Source of the DNA: Agromyces sp. CF514
GTDB taxonomy: Bacteria; Actinomycetota; Actinomycetes; Actinomycetales; Microbacteriaceae
DNA: 64,000 nucleotides
Direction of reading: 5' to 3'
NCBI RefSeq assembly: GCF_900113185.1
Contig: NZ_FOZD01000002.1
Location: forward strand, 868,001-932,000
The position numbers and the translations under genes are program-made. A model generated the notes under the pieces. The model made no database searches, was not told where the DNA came from, and worked only from the letters and a program-made list of their open reading frames with translations. Below, piece after piece: positions 54,865 to 63,627 of the stretch (position 1 is its first letter; each line of letters begins with the position of its first letter).

Positions 54865-57293
54865 GCGGGCAGCTCGGCGCCGCGCGGGGCGCCCGCCCCG
54901 GTGACGAGGCGGGCGTCTCGCGGCGTCCGCGCCGCACGGAACCGGCGCGCGACGGCGCCGTCCTCGGCGTCGCCGGCGGCGTCGGGCGGTCGCCCTGGTC
55001 GTGCGCGGTGTCCGTCGCGCTCATCTGGCTGCTGCTCGCGACGGCCATGATCCCGTGGTGGCCGGTGTACGAGAGCGGCGAGTTCCTGATCGCGGCGGCG
55101 GTTGCGATCGTCGCGGGAACCGGCATCGGACTCGTCGGCGCGTGGCGCGGCTGGCCCTCCTGGGCGGTGCTCGTGGCGCTGGCGATCGCCTACCTCCTGC
55201 TCGGCGTGCCGGCGGCCGTGCCGTCTCGCGCGATCGCCGGCGTGCTGCCCACGCCCGCCGGCATGCTCGACCTCATCGCGGCGACGGCGCTGTCATGGAA
55301 GCAGCTCGTGACCATCGCCGTGCCGGTCGGGTCGTATCAGGCGCTGCTCGTGCCGCCGTTCCTGCTCGGCCTGCTCGCCTCGACGATCGCGGTCACGATC
55401 GCGTTCCGCACGCGGCATCCGGTCGCCGCGACGCTCCCGCCTGCGTTCCTCATGACGGCCGGGATCCTCCTCGGCGTCGTGCACGGCGGCCTCGCGCTGC
55501 CCGCGGGGCTCGCCTTCCTCCTCGCGGTCGTGGCGTGGCTCGCGAACGTCGCGATCCTCGACCGGCAGGCGATCGGCTCGCGCTCCTCCGTCGAACGGGC
55601 GCTCACCGACGCGCGGCGCGTGTTCGGGGCATCTGCGATCGTCGCCGTCGCGCTCCTCGGCGCCACCGCGGCGGCCGTCGTGCTGCCGACCCCAGTTCGA
55701 ACGGTCGTGCGGTCGGAGGTGCAGCCGCCGTTCCGACCCCACGAGTACGAGAGTCCGCTCGCGGCGTTCCGTGCGGCGTTCGAGCCTGCGAGGTCCGACG
55801 ACGTCATGCTCGAGGTCGACGGCCTGCCGCCGGGTACGGGTCTGGCCGTCGCGACGCTCGACACCTACGACGGCATCGTCTACTCGGTCGGCGGTTCCGA
55901 CGGCAACTCGGTGTCCGGCAGCTTCACCAGGCTGCCGTACCGGCTCGATCAGACGGGGGTGGAAGGCGATTCCGTGCAGATCTCGGTGGCCGTCGACGCC
56001 TACGAGGACATCTGGGTGCCCGGCGTCGGCCAGCTCGAACGGATCGACTTCGGCGGCCCCCGGGCGGAGACGCTGGCCGACGGATTCGTCTACAACGACA
56101 CGACGGGCACCGGGGCCGTCGTCTCCGGCCTGTCGCGGGGCGACTCGTACGTCGCGTGGTCGGTGGCGATGCTCGATCCCACCGGCATCGCCTCCATGCA
56201 ACCGGGCACGAGCGTGGTGCCCGCCGCGCCCGACCTGCCCGACGAGCTGACCGCCCTGCTCAACACGTGGGCGCCCGTCTCCGGGGCCCCGGGGGAGCGG
56301 CTCGCGGCCGTGGTCGACGGGTTCCGCAGCACGGGCTTCGTCAGCCATGGCATGCTGCAGGACGAGGCGCCGAGCCGCTCGGGGCACGCGCTCGATCGGC
56401 TCGAGCAGCTCGCGACCGACCAGCCGATGGTCGGCGACGGCGAGCAGTACGCCGTGGCCGCCGCCCTCATGGCGCGGAAGATCGGCTTTCCGGCACGCGT
56501 GGTGGTGGGCTATCTGGCGACGGATGCCGCGGGCGGCGGTTCCGACGGCGCCGCCACGGCCTCGGGCGGTTCGGCAGCGACGACCTCCACCACCGTGTTC
56601 CACCGCGACGACCTCCAGGCGTGGATCGAGGTGCAGCGCGACGACGGCGCGTGGATCGCACTGGATCCGAACCCGAGCCCGCGGCCCGTTCCCGAGCCCG
56701 CGCCCGAGCAGCCGGAGGAGGTCTCCCGACCGGAATCCGCCCTGCCGCCCCCGCCCGAGCGCACGCAGGTCGATGAGCAGGATGCGCCGGCCGACCACTC
56801 CGACGAACGCCCACAGGACGACCTCGGGCGGTGGCTCGGCGTGCTCACGACCGTCGCGACCGTCGCGGGCGTCAGCGTGCTCGTGCTCGCCCTGATCGCG
56901 AGCCCGTTCCTCGCGGTGATCGTGGCGAAGATCCGGCGTCGACGGGTGCGCCGCACCACCGGTTCCCCGGTCGAGCGGATCGAGGGCGGGTGGCTGGAGT
57001 TCGCCGACACGGCGGCCGACTACGGCTATCCGATCCGGTCGAACTCGACGAGGGCCGAGCAGGCCGCAACGGTCGGGGGGCTCTCGGCGCTGGTGCTCGC
57101 GTCGGTCGTCGACCGTGCCGTCTTCGCACCCGGCGAACCCGAGGCGGGCGACGAGGAGCGCGTGTGGCGCTCGGTCGACGAACTGCAGCAACGCCTCGCG
57201 GCACCGCGCACGCGTCGTGAGCGCTGGCGAGCGGCGATCTCGCTGACCTCCCTCGGCGGGTACGCTGTCAGCCGGAGAGGGGGTCGACGATGA
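54861..57293 (+). CDS. Transglutaminase-fold membrane protein, catalytically degenerate
   Basis: 810 residues. About six to seven membrane helices in the N-terminal part (about 45-260), an outside region with the transglutaminase-like domain (about 495-605), a Pro/Glu-rich linker, one further helix (about 655-680) and a cytoplasmic tail of about 125 residues. The transglutaminase core is recognisable (FPARVVVGYLATDAAGG and ALDPNP), but the catalytic Cys is Gly (GDGEQYA, near 525) and the His is Gln (DLQAWIEV, near 585); only Asp remains. It is probably a binding or structural protein. ATG start, 4-bp overlaps on both sides. Confidence 0.85.
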   Translation: MSGQLGAARGARPGDEAGVSRRPRRTEPARDGAVLGVAGGVGRSPWSCAVSVALIWLLLATAMIPWWPVYESGEFLIAAAVAIVAGTGIGLVGAWRGWPSWAVLVALAIAYLLLGVPAAVPSRAIAGVLPTPAGMLDLIAATALSWKQLVTIAVPVGSYQALLVPPFLLGLLASTIAVTIAFRTRHPVAATLPPAFLMTAGILLGVVHGGLALPAGLAFLLAVVAWLANVAILDRQAIGSRSSVERALTDARRVFGASAIVAVALLGATAAAVVLPTPVRTVVRSEVQPPFRPHEYESPLAAFRAAFEPARSDDVMLEVDGLPPGTGLAVATLDTYDGIVYSVGGSDGNSVSGSFTRLPYRLDQTGVEGDSVQISVAVDAYEDIWVPGVGQLERIDFGGPRAETLADGFVYNDTTGTGAVVSGLSRGDSYVAWSVAMLDPTGIASMQPGTSVVPAAPDLPDELTALLNTWAPVSGAPGERLAAVVDGFRSTGFVSHGMLQDEAPSRSGHALDRLEQLATDQPMVGDGEQYAVAAALMARKIGFPARVVVGYLATDAAGGGSDGAATASGGSAATTSTTVFHRDDLQAWIEVQRDDGAWIALDPNPSPRPVPEPAPEQPEEVSRPESALPPPPERTQVDEQDAPADHSDERPQDDLGRWLGVLTTVATVAGVSVLVLALIASPFLAVIVAKIRRRRVRRTTGSPVERIEGGWLEFADTAADYGYPIRSNSTRAEQAATVGGLSALVLASVVDRAVFAPGEPEAGDEERVWRSVDELQQRLAAPRTRRERWRAAISLTSLGGYAVSRRGGRR

Positions 57294-57955
57294 GATGTCG
57301 CATCTGCGGTGCCGCGCTGCCCGACGGCGCGATGTTCTGCGGGCACTGCGGTTCGTCGACGAGCGCGACCCCCGAGTCGCGTCGCCGGCCCGATCCGAGG
57401 CCCGGTGACACGACCTCGCTCGGCAAGGGCTTCCGTCGCAGCGGCGTCGTCAGCGTGCCGGTGGGGCTCGAGATCGAGGATCCGGATGCCTCCACGTCCG
57501 CGGAGGCACCTGCGGGCCAGCCTGCCGCCGACGCCCTCGCGGGCAGCCCCGGATCCTCGGTCGACGCCGTGGCACCGACCGACGCCGGAGCCGGTTCGGG
57601 TTCGGCTTCCGAACCGGTCGCGGGCGAGCGGACCCGGTTCGTGCTGCGGTTCGCCACGGGCGAAGTGCGCGTCGTGTTCGGCACCGGACTCATCGGGCGT
57701 CGTCCGCTTCCGCAGCCGGGCGAGGCGTTCGACCATCTCGTGCACATCGAGGACCCGGGGCGTTCGGTGTCGAAGACCCACCTCGAGTTCGGCGCGCACG
57801 AGGGCACGCTCTGGGTCGCCGACCGCTTCTCGGCGAACGGCACCGTGATCCGTCGCGCCGACGACGACGTCGTGCGCTGCGAGCCCGGCCGCCGCTACCT
57901 CGTCGGGGCGGGCGCGGTCGTCGAACTCGCCGAGCAGTCCTTCACGATCGGCTGA
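57290..57955 (+). CDS. Zinc-ribbon FHA-domain protein
   Basis: 221 residues. N-terminal zinc ribbon with two CXXC pairs (CRICG and CGHCG, residues 3-21), an acidic disordered linker (about 40-118), and a C-terminal FHA domain (about 125-205: LIGRRPLPQP, then SKTHLEFG, then FSANGTVIRR). It should bind a phosphothreonine target of the upstream kinase and recruit it to the membrane complex. The ATG overlaps the previous stop by 4 bp; 123 bp separate it from the FtsK-like gene. Confidence 0.88.
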   Translation: MRCRICGAALPDGAMFCGHCGSSTSATPESRRRPDPRPGDTTSLGKGFRRSGVVSVPVGLEIEDPDASTSAEAPAGQPAADALAGSPGSSVDAVAPTDAGAGSGSASEPVAGERTRFVLRFATGEVRVVFGTGLIGRRPLPQPGEAFDHLVHIEDPGRSVSKTHLEFGAHEGTLWVADRFSANGTVIRRADDDVVRCEPGRRYLVGAGAVVELAEQSFTIG

Positions 57956-58078
57956 CGCGGGCGAGACGTCGGCGCCGATGGCCGGCACCGTCCCTCCACA
58001 GGGCGAGCGGATGTCGCGGGCGGGCCGCATCCCCGGGGTCGTGGCCGGGGTCGACACCCGTCGTGCTTGCATGGCGTG

Positions 58079-61078
58079 ATGCCGCCCAGACTCTTCGCGC
58101 CGCCAGACGCAACCCGGCTGCCGCTCGCGTTGCCGCCTGCGGTCCCCGACCCGAGTCCGCCCGGATTCCCGATTCTCGCGGCCGTCGCGCCCGTCGCCGG
58201 TGCCGTCGTGCTGTGGCTGGTCACCGGCTCGATGCTCTCCCTGGGCCTCGCCGTGCTGGGGCCCCTGCTCGCGATCGCCACGTTGTTCGACGGACGACGG
58301 CAGGCACGCCGGTCCCGGCGGCGCGCGCGTGTGGAGCGCGAAGCCGCGTTCGACCGCCTTCGCGCGGAGGTCGTGGTCCGGCACGGGGTCGAGCGGGAGG
58401 CCGCCCGCGGCAGGCATCCCTCTTCGGCCGCCCTCGTCGCAGGCGGCGACGCGCCGACCTGGCGCGAGGAGAGGCCGGGCCCGGTCGTGCTCGGTGCCGC
58501 GGCGGTCGAGAGCGCGCTCCGCATCGAGGGCGCCCCGGTCGACGACCTCGACCGGAAGGCGCTCGATCACGCGCGGAGACTCGAGCACGCCCCCGTGGTG
58601 GTCGACCTCGCCGACGGCATCGGGTTCGCGGGGCCGGCCGTCCTCGTGCATGCGGCCGCGCGGGCCGTGCTCGTGCAGTGCGCGCACACGGTGAGGCCCG
58701 ACGCGGTCTCGTTCGAGACGCCGGGCACCCCGGAATGGCGGTGGGTCGAGCACCTGCCGCACGTCGGATCCGGCGCGAGAGTCGTCGTGGCGGATCTCAC
58801 GGGACCGCACGTCCCCGCACCGCCCGTCGTGCCGCCCACGATCGGGGGCACCTCGGCGTGCACGATCGCGCTCGCGGGCGAACCCGAGCACCTGCCGCCG
58901 GGGCTCGCATGCGTCGTCCGCATCGACGGTCCGCGATCGGCGACGCTGCTGCGTCGGGGCGCGGTCCTCGGAACGGCGCTCGAGCCGGACCTGATCGGCG
59001 AGGCCGAGGCGAGCGCCTGGAGCGTCGAGGCGCGACGGATCGCCGTCCGGGCCGGTCTCGGCCTCCGCTCGTCCGAATTGCCGGCGCTGGTGGGCGTCCG
59101 CGACCTCCCGACGATCGACTCGCCCCACTGTGGCAGGTCGACGCTGCGCGCACCCGTCGGGGCGACCGCCGACGGCGTGCTCGAGCTCGACCTCGTCTCC
59201 GACGGGCCCCATGCGATCGTCGCCGGCACGTCGGGGAGCGGCAAGAGCGAGTTCCTCCTGGCGTGGATCCTGCAGATGGCGGCCGTTCATCCACCCGAGC
59301 GCGTGTCGTTCCTCCTCGTCGACTTCAAGGGCGGCGCGGCGTTCGAGCCCGTCGCCGGGCTGCCGCACGTGGCGGGCATCGTGACCGACCTCGACGACGC
59401 AGAGGCCGAGCGAGCGGTGCAGAGCCTGACCGCGGAGCTCCGGCATCGAGAGCGTGCACTGCGCCTTGCGAACGTGCGCGACATCGCCGATCTCCCCGAC
59501 GAGACCGAGCTGGCGCGGCTCGTCGTGGTCGTCGACGAGTTCCAGGCGATGATCCAGCGCTTCAGGGACCTCGGGCAGGTCGTCGCGGACATCGCGTCCC
59601 GCGGCCGCTCACTCGGGGTGCACCTCGTCCTCGCCTCGCAACGGCCCAACGGGGTGCTCGGCGAGCAGGTCACGGCGAACGCTCCGGTCAGGGTCTCGCT
59701 GCGGGTCATGACCAGGGCCGACAGCGTCGCGGTGGTCGGCATCGACACGGCCGCGGGCATCCCGGCGGACCGTCCGGGGCGCGGCGTGGTCGATCGGGGC
59801 GACGGCGTCGCGGTGCCGTTCCAGTCCGCGCTGGTCGATGCGGAGGCCGTCGACGCGGTGCGTCGCCGATTCGCGCACGCGGGCCCGGTTCGCAGGCCAT
59901 GGACGGATCCGCTTCCGTCCTCGCTGCCCCCGGCCGAACTGGCGGCGGCACGACTGGCGGCGGCCGACCCGTCCGACGCCTCCGTCGCATCGTTCGCCCC
60001 GGTCCGGGCCAAGGCCGCGCAGGGCGCCGGCCAGGCGGTCCCGACCGTCGTCTTCGGGCTCCTCGACGAGCCCGACCTGCAGCGGCGAAGCCTCGCGGGC
60101 TGGACCGCCGCCGACGACGGACACCTGCTGGTGCTCGGCATGCCGGGCAGCGGCCGGTCGACGGCGCTCGGATCGATCGAGTCCGGCCTGCGGGCGATCG
60201 GGGGAGCGGCGTCGTCGGTGCTGCGGCTCGGCAACGACGCTCCATCCGACTGGCACCTGCTCGCCGACCTCGTCGTCGCGGCACGCGCCGGAACCTTCCG
60301 GCCGGGCGTGCTCGTCGTCGACGACCTCGACACGTGCCTCCTCGCGTGGCCCGACGAGTACCGGCATGCGGCCGTCGCGATGCTCGGCGAGCTCATGCGC
60401 GACGGCCGCCGCCGCGGGTTCGCCGTCGCGGCCTCGGCGGTGCTCGCGCACCGCCTCTCCGGGGGCCTGGGCGACCTGTTCGGTGCGGTCGTGCACCTGC
60501 GGCATCCGAGCCGCTCCGAGCTCGCGCACGCCGGGGGTGCCGGTGATCTCTGGCAGCGGGACTGCCCGCCCGGTGCGGGCCAGTGGCGCGGGCGGCGGCT
60601 GCAGGTCGTCGACGCATCGCCGCTCGGTCCGCGCACGGGCGGCGTCGACGCGCCCGCCCGCGCGCAGCTCGACCGTCCCCTCGTGGCGATCGTCTCGAGC
60701 ACCGCGGCGCGCGACCTCGACGGCCTGCGCTCCGCCGGCCTGCCGGCCACGCGGCTCCTCGCCGGAGGGGAGCGCGACGTGCTCGCCGCGCGGGCACCCG
60801 ATGCGCCGCTGCTCGTCGTCGGCGATGCAGACGCCTGGGCGGCGTCGTACGGGCTCGCCGCACGAATGCGGGAGTCGGGCACGATCGTCGTGCGAGGCGG
60901 GCTACGCGAGTTCCGGGCGCTGGCACCTGCGGCGGCGGGTCGCACCGGGTCGATCGCCCTGCCACCGCTCCTGGCCGACGACGGTCGGGAGTGCTGGGTG
61001 ATCGAGCCCGGCGAGGTGGCGGTTCGTCGAAGCTGGCCGACGACGGAAACACTTGCATATCACGTTGAACGGCACTGA
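58079..61078 (+). CDS. FtsK/SpoIIIE-type ATPase, EccC/EssC-like
   Basis: 999 residues from ATG 58079 (GTG 58076 is equally possible; no ribosome site). Two membrane helices near 31-70, a cytoplasmic region, then a complete FtsK/SpoIIIE ATPase with Walker A GTSGSGKS (near 384), the FKGGAAF segment typical of EccC/EssC (near 417) and Walker B VVVVDEF (near 483). A second ATPase-like domain (about 675-850) has GMPGSGRS where lysine should be (near 688) and VLVVDDLD as Walker B, so it is probably inactive. EccC proteins drive type VII secretion. No WXG100 substrate, EccB, EccD, EccE or mycosin is in the window. Confidence 0.9.
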   Translation: MPPRLFAPPDATRLPLALPPAVPDPSPPGFPILAAVAPVAGAVVLWLVTGSMLSLGLAVLGPLLAIATLFDGRRQARRSRRRARVEREAAFDRLRAEVVVRHGVEREAARGRHPSSAALVAGGDAPTWREERPGPVVLGAAAVESALRIEGAPVDDLDRKALDHARRLEHAPVVVDLADGIGFAGPAVLVHAAARAVLVQCAHTVRPDAVSFETPGTPEWRWVEHLPHVGSGARVVVADLTGPHVPAPPVVPPTIGGTSACTIALAGEPEHLPPGLACVVRIDGPRSATLLRRGAVLGTALEPDLIGEAEASAWSVEARRIAVRAGLGLRSSELPALVGVRDLPTIDSPHCGRSTLRAPVGATADGVLELDLVSDGPHAIVAGTSGSGKSEFLLAWILQMAAVHPPERVSFLLVDFKGGAAFEPVAGLPHVAGIVTDLDDAEAERAVQSLTAELRHRERALRLANVRDIADLPDETELARLVVVVDEFQAMIQRFRDLGQVVADIASRGRSLGVHLVLASQRPNGVLGEQVTANAPVRVSLRVMTRADSVAVVGIDTAAGIPADRPGRGVVDRGDGVAVPFQSALVDAEAVDAVRRRFAHAGPVRRPWTDPLPSSLPPAELAAARLAAADPSDASVASFAPVRAKAAQGAGQAVPTVVFGLLDEPDLQRRSLAGWTAADDGHLLVLGMPGSGRSTALGSIESGLRAIGGAASSVLRLGNDAPSDWHLLADLVVAARAGTFRPGVLVVDDLDTCLLAWPDEYRHAAVAMLGELMRDGRRRGFAVAASAVLAHRLSGGLGDLFGAVVHLRHPSRSELAHAGGAGDLWQRDCPPGAGQWRGRRLQVVDASPLGPRTGGVDAPARAQLDRPLVAIVSSTAARDLDGLRSAGLPATRLLAGGERDVLAARAPDAPLLVVGDADAWAASYGLAARMRESGTIVVRGGLREFRALAPAAAGRTGSIALPPLLADDGRECWVIEPGEVAVRRSWPTTETLAYHVERH

Positions 61079-61196
61079 ATCCGCATGTTCTGTTCCCAGA
61101 AATTAACGATTCGGACATCGACTCGTGAAATGCGGCCCTCAGTGTGGCAATATCGACGCACCCCATGGCAACGTCGCTGACCCGAATGGAGCACCC

Positions 61197-62411
61197 GTGA
61201 CCTCTCGGCCCCTTCCCCAGGATCCGATGATCCGTTCGCTGATCGCACAGGCACGTGCGTCGCAGATGACTCGTCGCACCATGCTCGCCGGCGCCGGAGC
61301 CGGTGCATCCGCACTCGCGCTCGCCGCCTGCTCGACCGGCGGGGGCGCCGCGAAGCCGACTCCCGCCGCCGACAAGTCATCGACCGACAAGACGCTCAAC
61401 TGGGCGAACTGGGCCGCGTACATCGACGAGGACGACGCGGGCAACTACCCGACGCTGCAGGCCTTCGAGGAGCAGACCGGCATCAAGGTCAACTACGACG
61501 TCGCCGTCGACGACAACAACACGTACTACGGCAAGGTCAAGGACCAGCTCGCGCTCGGTCAGGACATCGGTGCCGACACCGTGTGCCTCACGGACTGGAT
61601 GGTCGGGCGCTGGATCCGGTTCGGGTACACCCAGGAGCTGAACCACGACAACATCCCCAACATCGCGAACCTGACCCCGGCGCTGCGCGATCCCGACTTC
61701 GACAAGGGCCGCTCGTTCTCGCTCCCGTGGCAGGGCGGCTTCGCCGGCATCTGCTGGAACAAGGAGGCCTTCCCCGACGGCCTCGCCTCCGTCGAGGACC
61801 TCTGGTCGTCCGAACTGAAGGGCCGTGTCGGCGTGCTCTCCGAGATGCGCGACACCATGGGGCTCATCATGCTGCAGAACGGCGTCGACATCGCGGGCGA
61901 CTGGGGCGACGCGGAGTTCGATGCCGCGATCGACGTGCTGACCGAGCAGGTCGAGTCCGGACAGGTCCGCAACATCAAGGGCAACGCCTACCTCGAGGAC
62001 CTCAAGAGCGGCGACACGCTCGCGGCGATCTGCTGGTCGGGTGACATCACGGTGATCAACGCCGAGGCCGGCGACAAGTGGGAGTTCGCGATCCCGACCG
62101 CCGGCGGAACGCTGTGGAACGACAACTTCCTCGTGCCCATCGGCTCGACGCGCAAGACCAACGCCGAGATGCTCATGAACTACTACTACGAGCCCGAGGT
62201 CGCGGCCGAGGTGGCGGCATGGGTGAACTACATCACTCCGGTGGTCGGGGCGAAGGAGGCGGCCGAGGCGATCGACCCCGAGCTCGCCGAGAACCAGCTC
62301 ATCTTCCCGAACGAGGAGACGCTGTCCAACGCACACATCTTCCGCACCCTCACGGGCGCCGAGGAGCAGAAGTACCAGGCGCAGTTCCAGAGCATCCTGC
62401 TCGGCGTCTGA
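61197..62411 (+). CDS. Polyamine-type ABC transporter substrate-binding lipoprotein (PotD-like)
   Basis: 404 residues. Twin-arginine-like signal (MTRRTMLAGAG) with a lipobox (LAAC) near residue 44, so probably a Tat-exported lipoprotein. The rest is the PotD/PotF fold: WANWAAYIDEDD near 65, the VCLTDWMVGRW segment and the LIMLQNGVDIAGDWG segment. The family binds putrescine or spermidine outside the membrane. GTG start with TGGAG upstream. It is the first gene of an importer operon (binding protein, ATPase, permease). Confidence 0.9.
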   Translation: MTSRPLPQDPMIRSLIAQARASQMTRRTMLAGAGAGASALALAACSTGGGAAKPTPAADKSSTDKTLNWANWAAYIDEDDAGNYPTLQAFEEQTGIKVNYDVAVDDNNTYYGKVKDQLALGQDIGADTVCLTDWMVGRWIRFGYTQELNHDNIPNIANLTPALRDPDFDKGRSFSLPWQGGFAGICWNKEAFPDGLASVEDLWSSELKGRVGVLSEMRDTMGLIMLQNGVDIAGDWGDAEFDAAIDVLTEQVESGQVRNIKGNAYLEDLKSGDTLAAICWSGDITVINAEAGDKWEFAIPTAGGTLWNDNFLVPIGSTRKTNAEMLMNYYYEPEVAAEVAAWVNYITPVVGAKEAAEAIDPELAENQLIFPNEETLSNAHIFRTLTGAEEQKYQAQFQSILLGV

Positions 62412-62425
62412 GAGGGATCGAGATC

Positions 62426-63625
62426 ATGGCAGTACGCGAATTCGCCGAGCGGGGCGCAGACCTCGAACTCGTCGGTCTCCAGAAGCGCTTCCCCGGATTC
62501 ACGGCGATCCAGAACCTCGACCTCAAGATCCCGGCGGGTTCGTTCTTCGCGCTCCTCGGGCCGTCCGGCTGCGGCAAGACCACTACCCTCCGCCTCGTCG
62601 CCGGACTCGAGGAGCCCACGCAGGGGCGCATCCTCATCGGCGGCAAGGACGTGACCGCGACCCGCTCGCACGAGCGCCCCGTCAACACGGTGTTCCAGAG
62701 CTACGCGCTCTTCCCGCACATGAGCATCATCGAGAACGTCGCGTTCGGGCTCAAGCGCCGTCGCATCGGAGACCCGCTCGCGAAGGCCCACGAGGCGCTC
62801 AAGCTCGTCGAGCTCGACCACCTCGCACAGCGTCGACCCCAGCAGCTCTCGGGCGGACAGCAGCAGCGCGTCGCCCTCGCGCGCGCGATCGTGAACCGTC
62901 CGGCGCTGCTCCTGCTCGACGAGCCGCTCGGAGCGCTCGACCTGAAGCTGCGTCGCCAGATGCAGCTCGAGTTGAAGACCATCCAGGAGGAGGTGGGCCT
63001 CACCTTCCTGCACGTGACCCACGACCAGGAGGAGGCCATGACCATGGCCGACACCGTGGCCGTCATGAACAAGGGCGCCATCGAGCAGATGGGTGCTCCC
63101 GAAGCGCTCTACGACCTGCCGCAGACCGTGTTCGTCGCGAACTTCCTCGGCCAGTCGAACCTCTTCTCGGGCGAGGTCGTCGGCGCGACCGACACGGCCG
63201 TCTCGGTCGACGTCGGAGGGGCTCGTCTCGTGGTGCCCAAGGCCAGGGCGCGCCGCCACAACGGCGCGGTCACGGTGGGCGTCCGCCCCGAGAAGGTCTC
63301 GCTCCACACCGAGGCGCCGATCGCCTCGGCCGAGCGCAACGTGGTCGGACCCGGTCGAGTGCTCGACGTGTCGTTCTCGGGTGTGAGCACCCAGTACCTC
63401 GTCGACATCCCGGGCCAGGGCACCGTGCTGGTGTTCGCCCAGAACACCGGTGCGGGCCCGAACGTCGGCGTCGGCGCGGAGGTCTACACGAGCTGGCAGA
63501 TCGAACACGGATTCGGCCTCGACGACACCGTCGCCGCGACCGAGCGATTCACCGCCGACGACTCGACGACCGCGATCGCCGCGCAGCGGCGCGACGACCT
63601 GGTCGCCGAGCTCGAGGAGGGCTGA
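62426..63625 (+). CDS. Polyamine-type ABC transporter ATP-binding protein (PotA-like)
   Basis: 399 residues. Walker A GPSGCGKTT (near 48), signature LSGGQQQRVALARAI (near 142), Walker B LLLLDEPLGALD (near 166), the switch histidine in HVTHDQEEAM, and a C-terminal TOBE domain (about 255-360). It powers import of the ligand bound by the upstream lipoprotein. The ATG at 62426 is 15 bp after that gene. The permease gene begins 2 bp after its stop. Confidence 0.92.
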   Translation: MAVREFAERGADLELVGLQKRFPGFTAIQNLDLKIPAGSFFALLGPSGCGKTTTLRLVAGLEEPTQGRILIGGKDVTATRSHERPVNTVFQSYALFPHMSIIENVAFGLKRRRIGDPLAKAHEALKLVELDHLAQRRPQQLSGGQQQRVALARAIVNRPALLLLDEPLGALDLKLRRQMQLELKTIQEEVGLTFLHVTHDQEEAMTMADTVAVMNKGAIEQMGAPEALYDLPQTVFVANFLGQSNLFSGEVVGATDTAVSVDVGGARLVVPKARARRHNGAVTVGVRPEKVSLHTEAPIASAERNVVGPGRVLDVSFSGVSTQYLVDIPGQGTVLVFAQNTGAGPNVGVGAEVYTSWQIEHGFGLDDTVAATERFTADDSTTAIAAQRRDDLVAELEEG

Positions 63626-63627
63626 GC

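Noticed and set aside
43089..61078. Calling the locus a complete type VII secretion system
   Set aside because: Only the EccC-like ATPase and FHA/kinase components are present; WXG100, EccB, EccD, EccE and mycosin genes are missing from the window.
39663..61123. Shared 12-mer GACATCGACTCG upstream of the DUF4192 gene (about 39663) and upstream of the PotD-like gene (about 61112)
   Set aside because: Only two copies, no symmetry, different positions relative to the starts; chance is a sufficient explanation.
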